From JAVBOV01 sp031550205 (lineage in GTDB: Bacteria > Pseudomonadota > Alphaproteobacteria > RF32 > CAG-239): DNA of 27,538 nt. Positions 1 through 6,619 of the stretch are shown here, piece after piece. The stretch lies in contig JAVBOV010000086.1 in the NCBI GenBank assembly GCA_031550205.1, forward strand, positions 1 to 27,538, given 5' to 3'. Within the stretch, counting starts at the first letter, position 1. Each line of letters opens with the position of its first letter. The notes below the pieces were generated by a model that was not told where the DNA came from, made no database searches, and worked only from the letters and a program-made list of their open reading frames with translations. The position numbers and the translations under genes are program-made.

Positions 1-27
1 TCCCATGTTTTGTAAATCTTCCATCCT

Positions 28-96
28 CGTCATCCTGACCCTAGAGCGTAGCGAAGGGGAAGGATCCATGGATTCTTCGTTGCACTCAGAATGACG
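28..96. repeat. GTCAT-type interspersed palindromic repeat
   Basis: The segment opens with CGTCATCCTGA and closes with CAGAATGACG, with GAAGGATCCATGGATTCTTC near its middle, so the two halves pair imperfectly into one long hairpin. A close relative lies at 21474-21530 and half-elements lie at 12134-12162 and elsewhere. It is non-coding. It looks like a genome-wide dispersed repeat rather than a promoter. Confidence 0.75.
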
Positions 97-117
97 ACAT
101 GGAATTATCTTTAGTTA

Positions 118-275
118 AAACAAAACTCGCCATTTAAAAAATGGCGAGGGAGTTCAAAACTGTACCTAGACAGCCTGCCTTATTCGACAACGCTTATATC
201 GGCAGCTCCCTCATAAGGGATTCTGTTTTTCTAGGTAGAGAGTTTTGAAGCTCCGCCGGCAGAATACCCGCCGAC
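118..275 (-). ncRNA. candidate structured small RNA, about 157 nt, family unknown
   Basis: Read on the minus strand this stretch has every part of a small RNA gene. A promoter lies just upstream (-35 TTGGCA at 305-310, 17-bp spacer, -10 TAGTAT at 282-287) and predicts a start near 275. A 5' hairpin pairs GTCGGC with GCCGGC. A long closing stem pairs GGAGCTTCAAAACT, then TACCTAG, with CTAGGTA, then AGTTTTGAACTCC. Inside it are ACAG/CTGT, a CCCT-TATG-AGGG hairpin and CTGCC/GGCAG. The gene ends in an intrinsic terminator at 126-148 followed by TTTTGTTTT. There is no reading frame. The size and long closed stem recall 6S RNA, but I see no diagnostic 6S sequence, and the 5' hairpin outside the closing stem argues against it. 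The promoter, stems and terminator are seen directly; expression and function are inference. Confidence 0.65.
126..148 (-). terminator. intrinsic terminator of the candidate small RNA
   Basis: CTCGCCATTT and AAATGGCGAG form a perfect 10-bp stem with a 3-nt loop. On the minus strand it is followed by TTTTGTTTT. On the plus strand no T-run follows, so it acts in the minus direction. Confidence 0.8.
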
Positions 276-281
276 AAAAAG

Positions 282-310
282 ATACTAACCCAAAAACCAA
301 AATTTGCCAA
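282..310 (-). promoter_or_regulatory. candidate sigma70-type promoter of the small RNA
   Basis: On the minus strand TTGGCA (305-310; TTGACA with one change) is separated by exactly 17 bp from TAGTAT (282-287; TATAAT with two changes). The predicted start near 275 lies at the base of the first RNA hairpin. The promoter sits just after the terminator of the upstream gene, as expected for an independent RNA gene. Confidence 0.6.
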
Positions 311-332
311 TACAATTATTTTAAAAGCAAAA

Positions 333-360
333 AATTACGCACTATCGATAGTGCGTAATT
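333..360 (-). terminator. 28-bp perfect palindrome, terminator of the DUF2207 gene
   Basis: AATTACGCACTATC is followed directly by its exact reverse complement. On the minus strand a TTTTTGCTTTT run follows, so it fits an intrinsic terminator 48 bp past the stop codon at 408. As DNA it is a perfect two-fold palindrome, so a protein-binding role cannot be excluded. Confidence 0.7.
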
Positions 361-370
361 AAGCCTTCCG

Positions 371-409
371 CCACTCTTCACTGACCCCTGGCCACTGCCC
401 CTGACCGCT
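371..409. repeat. degenerate heptanucleotide tandem tract
   Basis: The tract reads as consecutive 7-mers (CACTCTT, CACTGAC, CCCTGGC, CACTGCC and so on) and touches the stop codon of the DUF2207 gene. Similar 7-bp period tracts lie at 5681-5720, 8667-8694, 8711-8740 and 16865-16892. Confidence 0.5.
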
Positions 410-2498
410 AAAGAGCTTTGCTCACAATCTCTCTTACCAAATCTATCCGATAAAAGTCTTTGCTGTCTTGCGCGGTCAAAAACTCTTGCTCCAAATCAAA
501 GGCAAAAATGTTGGCCTGCTGGTTCAAAAAATCTCTGCCTGAAGAAAACGTGTCTTTTTTCTCCAGCAAAAATTGTTTGTAGTTCTGCGCCTCCATAATA
601 TTGCTCTTAATCAGCCCGCTGCGTTTGGTAAAAATTTCTGTATATGCCAAAATAGCATAAACAATAATCGCAATGAATATTGCCGCCCACATATTGATAA
701 AAATGCTCATAAAAGCCGTGGTCGTCAAGACAACCGCTGCGAACAAGGTTTTGCACGCATAGTTTTTCCACTTTGTATTCGAATTATATTTAAACCCAAT
801 CGTTCCGCCGAACAAGAAGATGTCCGAGACCGCTAAAACACCCATCATCTGCAGCTTGTCTACGCTGTTTAAGGCAATGGCAAATTCAATTAGCAAAAGC
901 ATGCCGGTGCTGAACAAAAGATAAAAAACATTCAGCTTCAAGGCAAAGTTGCGAACCCTGGTTGTAATGTCTTTCTCAATTTCTTTATAAGCTCTTTTCA
1001 GCTTCAAAAAACTATGCTCGCCGAAGCTCAAGACCGATTCTCTGCCCACAAACATTTCCTGCATTGCTTTTTTTTCATAACGATTCAGCATGGAAAGATT
1101 ATCCGTTTTCTTAACAATAATAATCTCTCCGCCGGAGCGTAAAATATCAATCAAATTCTTTTTAAACATTTCCAGCAAAAACGCGCCGAAAGAAATTCTA
1201 TCAAAACTGCCTCTGGCCAAATAGCGCAGCATAGGCGCATTTTTTTTCAAAGTTAAATTATTTTTCGGAGTCTTATATTTCATCTCCTGCCAAGAAATGA
1301 AATATGAAATAAGCACCGCCAGCAGCCCCAAAAGCGCAAATAAAACATCGCCCCGGTCATTAATAAACCGGTTAAAGCGCTGAGATAGGGTGGGAGCGTC
1401 AAATCCTTCCTTGTCAATGGAAACAATCAAATACATTCCCTCGCCCACAAACAGCGGGCGCTGTGCCACAAAGGCAATTGTACCGCTCTCATCTCTCATC
1501 ACAAAAGTGTTGTCTTCGCTCAGCGTGTCAATATATCCCAAAAGAAAACTATAGCCGATAGGCTGCTTAGACCCGGGCAGGCGCAAAGATGCCGAAGCTC
1601 TGGTAATCACCAAATTCCAAGAACTTCCGGTCACATCCCAATAAAATTCATTAAAATCCTGATACATCCACAGCCTGCGGTCAACCGCATAATTGAAGCG
1701 ATATTCGTATACGCCGTTGGGCAAATCATAGGTTTCCTCGGGCGTAATAATAATCGCCTCATCGGTTTCAATCAGCTTGTGAGCAACTTCCTGCCCGTTA
1801 ATGCTAACCTTATCCAGAGTTATGTCAATTTTGTTTCTCTCACCGGCTCTTGATAAAGAATATTTAGGAATGGCTCTGGTCAGTCCGTGTTTAAGTTTTT
1901 TACCGTTGGCCACCACAATCACGTGCTCTTTAACTGAAATTAAGCCTGAGGGCAGAATCTCAAAAGCCGTAAACAAATATGGAATATGCTCTTTGGCCGG
2001 CGCCAAAACTTTTTCGCCATATGGCGGCAGTTCAACGTCCACCACCTCAAAATCCACATTTTCATCTTCCCATTGCTGCTGCTGTTGCTCAGTTGTGTCA
2101 TGAGCTTGATTCTGCTGCTCTGCGGCAATAATATCTTTCTCTTGGTCTTCAGCGCTTACTCTGGCAATGGCTGATTCATAAATTTTTTGAAAAGTGGATT
2201 TGCTGTCTTCCTGCTGCCGGTTAATATATTCGCTGCTATGCTGAATATTCATTGCTCCGCTTTTAGATATATTATCTTCGGCCGTAACCTGCACAAGCTC
2301 CATTCGTTCTTTTAAAAACTCGTCAATTTCTTCTTTGCTTTCAAACTGCGGGGTTAGGTCAATGTTCTCAGGCTGGGTGGAATTCTGCATCTTCAATTCG
2401 CGCTGCTCAATTTCGGCCGCGTCGTTAACTTCCATAATATCAGCATTTGCCGTGCCGGCAAACAAGCTGAAACAAAGTGCAAAAAAAAGTTTCTTCAT
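408..2498 (-). CDS. DUF2207 domain membrane protein
   Basis: This 696-aa protein starts with a cleavable signal peptide (MKKLFFALCFSLFAGTANA). A Gln-rich, probably disordered segment follows (QQQQQ near residue 137). From about residue 170 to 350 is the extracytoplasmic DUF2207 domain, with the family-like pattern of a short N-terminal strand, conserved Trp/Tyr positions (WMYQDFNEFYWDV) and a following hydrophobic anchor (ALLGLLAVLISYFISW, about 385-405). A cytoplasmic part then leads to further membrane segments at about 520-640. Start: GGGAG lies about 9 nt upstream of the ATG. Proteins of this family are uncharacterised; an envelope location is all that can be said. It is divergent from the nucleotidyltransferase operon at 2572 and ends at the palindromic terminator at 333-360. 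Confidence 0.85.
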   Translation of the reverse strand: MKKLFFALCFSLFAGTANADIMEVNDAAEIEQRELKMQNSTQPENIDLTPQFESKEEIDEFLKERMELVQVTAEDNISKSGAMNIQHSSEYINRQQEDSKSTFQKIYESAIARVSAEDQEKDIIAAEQQNQAHDTTEQQQQQWEDENVDFEVVDVELPPYGEKVLAPAKEHIPYLFTAFEILPSGLISVKEHVIVVANGKKLKHGLTRAIPKYSLSRAGERNKIDITLDKVSINGQEVAHKLIETDEAIIITPEETYDLPNGVYEYRFNYAVDRRLWMYQDFNEFYWDVTGSSWNLVITRASASLRLPGSKQPIGYSFLLGYIDTLSEDNTFVMRDESGTIAFVAQRPLFVGEGMYLIVSIDKEGFDAPTLSQRFNRFINDRGDVLFALLGLLAVLISYFISWQEMKYKTPKNNLTLKKNAPMLRYLARGSFDRISFGAFLLEMFKKNLIDILRSGGEIIIVKKTDNLSMLNRYEKKAMQEMFVGRESVLSFGEHSFLKLKRAYKEIEKDITTRVRNFALKLNVFYLLFSTGMLLLIEFAIALNSVDKLQMMGVLAVSDIFLFGGTIGFKYNSNTKWKNYACKTLFAAVVLTTTAFMSIFINMWAAIFIAIIVYAILAYTEIFTKRSGLIKSNIMEAQNYKQFLLEKKDTFSSGRDFLNQQANIFAFDLEQEFLTAQDSKDFYRIDLVREIVSKAL

Positions 2499-2571
2499 AA
2501 CCGAAAACTCCCGCTTAACAATAGGCGGATTCTATACTAGAGTCGTTAATATAATCTAAAAGGAGAGAGAG

Positions 2572-3297
2572 ATGAAAGATAAAATCGCCGCCATAATTCT
2601 TGCCGCCGGCAAGGGCACCAGAATGGGCTCTGATATTCCAAAGGTGATGATGCCTCTTTGCGGCAAGCCGATGATTCGCCATATCATTGACATGCTTGAA
2701 AGCATCCCGGCTGACAAAATTGTTTCCGTAATAGCACCAGATGGAGACATGGTTAAAAAAGAAGTTGCTCCTTACGAAACCGCCGTCCAGGAAAAACAGT
2801 TGGGAACCGGTCACGCCGTGCTCAGTGCCAAAGAAAATATGAAAAACTTCAAAGGCTCCGTTGCCGTAATTTTTGGCGACACGCCGGTTGTCAGCAAAGA
2901 AACTCTGCTCAAGGCTGTTGCCAAGCAAAAAGAGGGTCACGCCGTTGTTGTCGTCGGCGTCAGAATAACCCCGCCTCCGGCCTATGGCCGTTTGGTTATG
3001 GAAGGTAACCATCTGAAAAAAATTGTTGAATTTAAAGACGCCTCTGAAGAAGAAAGAAAAATTAATTTGCTTAATTCCGGCATGATGGTTTTTGACGGAG
3101 AACATATGTTTGACATCTTAAGCACCATCAAAAACCGCAACGCCGCCGGCGAATATTATCTGACCGACGCCATTGAATCGGCAATCGGCAAAGGCTTCAC
3201 CTGCAGCGTGATAGAGGTTGCCCCCGAAGAAGTTGCCAGCGCCAACACCAGAGAGGAGCTGGCTAATCTGGAAAACATTTTGAAGAGTCGCAAATGA
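2572..3297 (+). CDS. NTP transferase, stand-alone GlmU N-terminal (uridylyltransferase) type
   Basis: This 241-aa protein has the signatures of the GlmU pyrophosphorylase domain: LAAGKGTRM for nucleotide binding near the N-terminus with a following PKV, then GTGHAV, GDTPV, a NSG motif and EYYLTDAIE. The expected reaction is UTP plus GlcNAc-1-phosphate giving UDP-GlcNAc and pyrophosphate, in the cytosol, for peptidoglycan and LPS precursors. Bifunctional GlmU is about 450 aa with a C-terminal left-handed beta-helix acetyltransferase; that half is absent here and the next gene does not supply it. The protein ends just after the VASANTREEL region that normally precedes the helix. The start is set by a strong AAGGAG 8-10 nt upstream. 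It overlaps the next gene by 4 nt (ATGA), so it heads an operon. Sugar specificity could differ from GlmU. Confidence 0.85.
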   Translation: MKDKIAAIILAAGKGTRMGSDIPKVMMPLCGKPMIRHIIDMLESIPADKIVSVIAPDGDMVKKEVAPYETAVQEKQLGTGHAVLSAKENMKNFKGSVAVIFGDTPVVSKETLLKAVAKQKEGHAVVVVGVRITPPPAYGRLVMEGNHLKKIVEFKDASEEERKINLLNSGMMVFDGEHMFDILSTIKNRNAAGEYYLTDAIESAIGKGFTCSVIEVAPEEVASANTREELANLENILKSRK

Positions 3298-3722
3298 AAA
3301 AAAAGTTTCTACCTCGTCATTGCGAGCATAGTGAAGCAATCCAGCCTAAACAAACATTCCTAATCACTCACTGGTTTGGAATCTTAATGAGCATGTTTGT
3401 CATAATAATCATCTTATACTGCACCGCCATACTTCTCTCGCCAAGAGTCGATTCTAAAAACCGAGGATTCATCCCTTGCTCGCAAAAACTTTTAACCGAC
3501 ATTTATAGCTGCCAAAACAAAGTCGGCTGCACCATAAAAGCCGCTTTAAACAACACGGCATGCGACTTTAAAATCATGGGGCAAGGCATATCTTTATGGA
3601 TAAAAGGCGAGCAGGGTGCGCCGTGGTCAAATTATATTTTTGAACCAGAAAACTCTGAGCTGCGCCAAGATTTGGAACAAATCAAAAAATTAAACAAGGA
3701 ACTGGAAAATGAAGAAGAATGA
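3294..3722 (+). CDS. small single-pass membrane protein with repeat-derived N-terminus
   Basis: I do not recognise this 142-aa protein. It shares ATGA with the upstream stop and overlaps the downstream peptidase start by 14 nt, so it is embedded in the operon. Residues about 28-50 form one hydrophobic segment (SMFVIIIILYCTAILL). The remainder carries four cysteines (CSQ, SCQ, GCT, ACD) and a charged C-terminal helix. Residues 8-17 (RHCEHSEAIQ) are encoded by the dispersed repeat at 3313-3342. An ATG at 3387 (Met32) would skip the repeat and start right at the membrane helix, but I see no clear Shine-Dalgarno for it. Cysteines after the helix would lie in the periplasm if the N-terminus is inside. 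The start is uncertain; the gene itself is probable. Confidence 0.65.
   Translation: MKKKFLPRHCEHSEAIQPKQTFLITHWFGILMSMFVIIIILYCTAILLSPRVDSKNRGFIPCSQKLLTDIYSCQNKVGCTIKAALNNTACDFKIMGQGISLWIKGEQGAPWSNYIFEPENSELRQDLEQIKKLNKELENEEE
3311..3342. repeat. GTCATTGCGAGC-type repeat inside a coding region
   Basis: The stretch CTCGTCATTGCGAGC...GAAGCAATCCAG is the same element found at 18878-18916, 22345-22376 and 26869-26931 between genes. Here it is read through in frame and encodes RHCEHSEAIQ of the small membrane protein. Confidence 0.8.
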
Positions 3723-5490
3723 TGCCTGGGATTTAACCGATTTATACAAGGGTATCAAAGACCCCAAAATCAAAAAAGATTTGGAAAAATATAAAAAACT
3801 GAATCTTGATTTTGCCAAAAAATATAAAGGCAGGCTTGCTCAAATCTCCGCCAAAGATTTTTATGCTGCGCTTAAAATGGTTGAAGAAAAAGCCACTACC
3901 GCCAAACTTATCGGCAACTTTGCATATCTTAACATGATAACGCAGATGAAGAACAAAGAAGCGGTGGCTTTTAATCAAAATATTGCCGAAGCTCTTTCCG
4001 ATTCTTCCAAGCCTTCAATTTTCTTTTCCTTAGAGCTCAACGCTTTGCCTGGAAAAAAAGTTCAAGAACTCTTAAAAGATAAAAAGGTTGCCGAGTTTGC
4101 CCCGTTCATCAACCGCGTCAGACGTTTTAAAAATTATGAACTCTCCGAACCGGTTGAAGAGATTTTGCATGAAAAATCCGTCACCTCGTCAGACGCCTGG
4201 GTGCGTTTATATGAAGAAACCTCCGCTCGCTTGGAATATATTGTCGACGGCAAAAAATATAACGATGCCGAAATTCATAAACTGGTTTTGGATAAAGACC
4301 CCAAGGTTAGAGAAAAGGCCGGTCTGGAAATGAACCGCGTGCAAAAAGAAAACGCTCACCTCATGAGCTTCGTTTATAACATGATTATTAAAGACCAGGC
4401 CATTTCCGATGAAAAACGCGGTTACAAAAACCCCATATCTTCGCAAAATCTGGTGAACAATGTCGACGACAAAGTGGTTAACGTTTTAGCCGATTCGGTG
4501 CGCGATAATTATAAAAATCTGGCGCATCGATTTTATAAATTAAAAGCCAAGTGGCTGGGCATGAAGAAACTCAATTATTGGGACAGAAACGCGCCGCTTC
4601 CGTTTGAGCTTGATTCGAAAATCTCCTGGGAAGAAAGCGTTAAAACCGTGCTTGATGCTTATCAGGAATTTTCCCCAAAATTGCGTCAAACCGCCGATGG
4701 CTTTTTTAAGAATAACTGGATAGACATTCCGCCGCGCGACGGCAAAAGAGGCGGAGCTTTTGCTGCGTCTGTTTCTGCTCGTCACCACCCGTACTTGTTC
4801 TTAAACTTTGTCGGCAAAAAGCACGATGTCTTAACTTTGGCTCATGAGCTTGGCCACGGCTGCCACATGCGCCTCTCCAAAAAGCAAGGCGAATTAAACG
4901 ACGCCACACCGCTCATTTTGGCTGAGGTTGCCTCAGTGTTTGGTGAGATGGTAACCTTCCAGTCCATGCTTAAAAATGCCAAAACCGATAAAGAAAAACT
5001 GAGCATGATTGCCGGCAAAGTTAATGATATGCTGAACACCGCCATCCGCCAAATCTCTTTCCACTTCTTTGAAACCCGCGCCCATGAAGAACGCAAAAAG
5101 GGCGAACTCTCGGAAGAAAGGTTAAGCCAAATCTGGCTGGAAGAAATGAAAGCCAGTCTTGGCCCGAGTGTTGACATTAATGAAAAGGGCTGCTCTCACA
5201 CTTGGTCTGTGGTCGGCCACTTCTTCTTCATGCCTTTTTACGTATACGCCTATTCCTTCGCCGATTGTCTGGTCAACTCATTATACCAAGTTCACCAAAG
5301 CGGCAAGGTCAAAGATTTTGCAGATAAATATCTGGACATGCTCTCAAAAACCGGCGTCAAAAAATATGACGAACTCTTAAAACCCTTCGGCCTGGACGCA
5401 AGCAAAAAAGACTTCTGGAACTTCGGCCTTAAATTAATTTCAGATTATATTGATGAGTTGGAAAGATTAGATAAAAGGGTGTTCAAGTAA
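3709..5490 (+). CDS. pepF: M3 family oligoendopeptidase (PepF type)
   Basis: This 593-aa cytosolic zinc metallopeptidase is expected to cut short peptides, roughly 6-20 residues. It has the HExxH zinc motif as HELGH at residues 379-383 and the third ligand Glu406 in the downstream AEVAS helix, as in M3B enzymes. The C-terminal helical half (residues about 200-590) matches the M3 catalytic fold, including the late SHTWSVVGHFF and PFYVYAYSFADC segments. The N-terminal 1-190 helical part corresponds to the PepF N-terminal domain (EEILHEKSVTSSDAW). Length is normal for PepF. The start ATG lies inside the preceding gene (14-nt overlap) after AAGGAA, implying translational coupling. No signal peptide is visible. 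The native substrate is unknown; peptide turnover is the usual role. Confidence 0.93.
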   Translation: MKKNDAWDLTDLYKGIKDPKIKKDLEKYKKLNLDFAKKYKGRLAQISAKDFYAALKMVEEKATTAKLIGNFAYLNMITQMKNKEAVAFNQNIAEALSDSSKPSIFFSLELNALPGKKVQELLKDKKVAEFAPFINRVRRFKNYELSEPVEEILHEKSVTSSDAWVRLYEETSARLEYIVDGKKYNDAEIHKLVLDKDPKVREKAGLEMNRVQKENAHLMSFVYNMIIKDQAISDEKRGYKNPISSQNLVNNVDDKVVNVLADSVRDNYKNLAHRFYKLKAKWLGMKKLNYWDRNAPLPFELDSKISWEESVKTVLDAYQEFSPKLRQTADGFFKNNWIDIPPRDGKRGGAFAASVSARHHPYLFLNFVGKKHDVLTLAHELGHGCHMRLSKKQGELNDATPLILAEVASVFGEMVTFQSMLKNAKTDKEKLSMIAGKVNDMLNTAIRQISFHFFETRAHEERKKGELSEERLSQIWLEEMKASLGPSVDINEKGCSHTWSVVGHFFFMPFYVYAYSFADCLVNSLYQVHQSGKVKDFADKYLDMLSKTGVKKYDELLKPFGLDASKKDFWNFGLKLISDYIDELERLDKRVFK

Positions 5491-5499
5491 TGTAATTTG

Positions 5500-5590
5500 T
5501 CATTCCGGGGCATTTTTTAGTTTTTCCCGCATCGACTGCAAGGAGTGCGGATAAGAAAAACTAAAAAATGAACCCGGAATCCAGGGTAAA
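5500..5590. repeat. nested palindromic element with 28-bp core (copy 1)
   Basis: An outer GTCATTCCGGG/CCCGGAATCC pair encloses a perfect 16-bp inverted repeat (5511-5526 with 5555-5570; arms begin CATTTTTTAG). That in turn encloses a 28-bp core at 5527-5554 whose ends CCGCA/TGCGG pair. A second copy at 22253-22314 has a near-identical core but completely different arms. Confidence 0.85.
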
Positions 5591-5680
5591 TTTGCCATAT
5601 TATTTCTCTGGATATCTCGGCAAGCTCGATATGACATTGCATTTGGTTTTAGTATGACAATAAAAAAACATAAAATCCGC

Positions 5681-5720
5681 CACTCTTCACTCTTCACTCT
5701 TCACTATTCACTTCTCACTG
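5681..5720. repeat. heptanucleotide tandem tract (CACTCTT)n
   Basis: Consecutive 7-mers CACTCTT, CACTCTT, CACTCTT, CACTATT, CACTTCT and CACTG form a non-coding tract. It runs into the inverted repeat at 5720-5756. Confidence 0.8.
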
Positions 5721-5756
5721 TTATCAGATAATTTGCTTTGCAAATTATCTGATAAC
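5720..5756. repeat. perfect 17-bp inverted repeat across the virB8-like stop codon
   Basis: GTTATCAGATAATTTGC (5720-5736) and its exact reverse complement (5740-5756) are separated by only TTT. The right arm contains the last codons and stop of the VirB8-like gene. It may stop transcription, but no T-run follows on either side, so a classic intrinsic terminator is not certain. Confidence 0.75.
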
Positions 5757-6524
5757 CGCTTCCTCAGCCAGTCTCTTGGCCTCTTGCAAATAGTGGTCTG
5801 ATGTTTCCGGCGTGCCGTGATAAGCCAGTGAAAATGTTTTCACAATAAACCCGAATGGGTTAATAATCGCATCTTCCTTATTGCTGAAGTCAATTCTGGT
5901 ATACCCGATGCGAAGCGTCGCCCGCCAAATATTCACCACCGGTTTCTCAAAACCAGGCAGATAATCAAGCGTCTGAAACTGCACCTGCCAAACGTTTCTG
6001 GCCAATGGCCTGGTCCATTCAATATCCACGTTCCTGATTAAGGACTTTTCTCTAAACTGCATAATTGAATATTCAACGTCGTTCTCGGCAAAATCGCTGT
6101 ATACCTGTTTTGAAGAATACCAGAAAATAATCGAGCCCGGCGCCCATCTTTCGCGCAGTTCGTCATAATCGTTGGTAATAATGTAGCGCAGCAAAATATA
6201 TTCGTTAATATGCTGCTCGGTCACCAAGTCGGAAACCGGCATGTCAACTTCTGCCGGCTGAACCTGCTCTAACTGGCTGAAATATTTGTTTATATAAAAC
6301 AGCTTGGGCGAAACGGTTCTCTGCGGCAGCAAAAGATAAATGGTCGAGGCCAAAATCATGTTAAGAGAAATGCTCAAGCAAGCCATAATCACCAGGATTC
6401 GCGATGTCCATAAATAGCGCCTTTCCGGCATCGACTGCACGTGCACGCGCTCCGGAAAATATCCCAGAATATCCGGACTCTTTTTTTCTTTATATTTGAA
6501 TATGGTATTAAAAAGTTCAAACAC
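5745..6524 (-). CDS. VirB8-like type IV secretion inner-membrane protein
   Basis: This 259-aa protein has a short cytoplasmic N-terminus, one membrane helix at about residues 43-66 (ILVIMACLSISLNMILAST) and a periplasmic domain. The periplasmic part has the VirB8/NTF2-like order: a helical start, then WQVQFQT, a W-x-ATLRIGY strand and the near-diagnostic NPFGFIVKTF (VirB8: NP-x-GF-x-V) near residue 220. VirB8 proteins scaffold the inner-membrane part of type IV secretion machines. No other VirB genes are in the window; the divergent neighbour is a TolC-type lipoprotein. The start is GTG with only a weak GGTGA nearby, so the N-terminus is uncertain. A DotI/TraM-type assignment within the same fold is possible. 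It could belong to a scattered secretion system or have been co-opted. Confidence 0.65.
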   Translation of the reverse strand: MFELFNTIFKYKEKKSPDILGYFPERVHVQSMPERRYLWTSRILVIMACLSISLNMILASTIYLLLPQRTVSPKLFYINKYFSQLEQVQPAEVDMPVSDLVTEQHINEYILLRYIITNDYDELRERWAPGSIIFWYSSKQVYSDFAENDVEYSIMQFREKSLIRNVDIEWTRPLARNVWQVQFQTLDYLPGFEKPVVNIWRATLRIGYTRIDFSNKEDAIINPFGFIVKTFSLAYHGTPETSDHYLQEAKRLAEEAVIR

Positions 6525-6572
6525 GTGTCACCGTTGAATAAAATCAAATAAAAGCTATGCTAAAGTCAAATC

Positions 6573-6602
6573 TTGTTATAAATTACATTAACATAGTATA
6601 TT
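6573..6602 (+). promoter_or_regulatory. candidate promoter of the TolC-type lipoprotein gene
   Basis: TTGTTA (6573-6578) and TATATT (6597-6602) are separated by 18 bp in an AT-rich divergent gap. AAGG at 6606-6609 precedes the ATG at 6620. The assignment rests on sequence resemblance only. Confidence 0.35.
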
Positions 6603-6619
6603 TATAAGGTTTTTAAATT

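Noticed and set aside
118..275. Naming the structured RNA as 6S RNA
   Set aside because: Length and closing stem fit loosely, but no recognisable 6S sequence is seen and an extra hairpin lies 5' of the closing stem. It is kept as unassigned.
6421..6460. Third copy of the 28-bp core hairpin (GCATCGACTGCA shared)
   Set aside because: Only 12 bases match, it lies within the VirB8-like coding sequence and lacks the rest of the core and the arms. It is likely chance.
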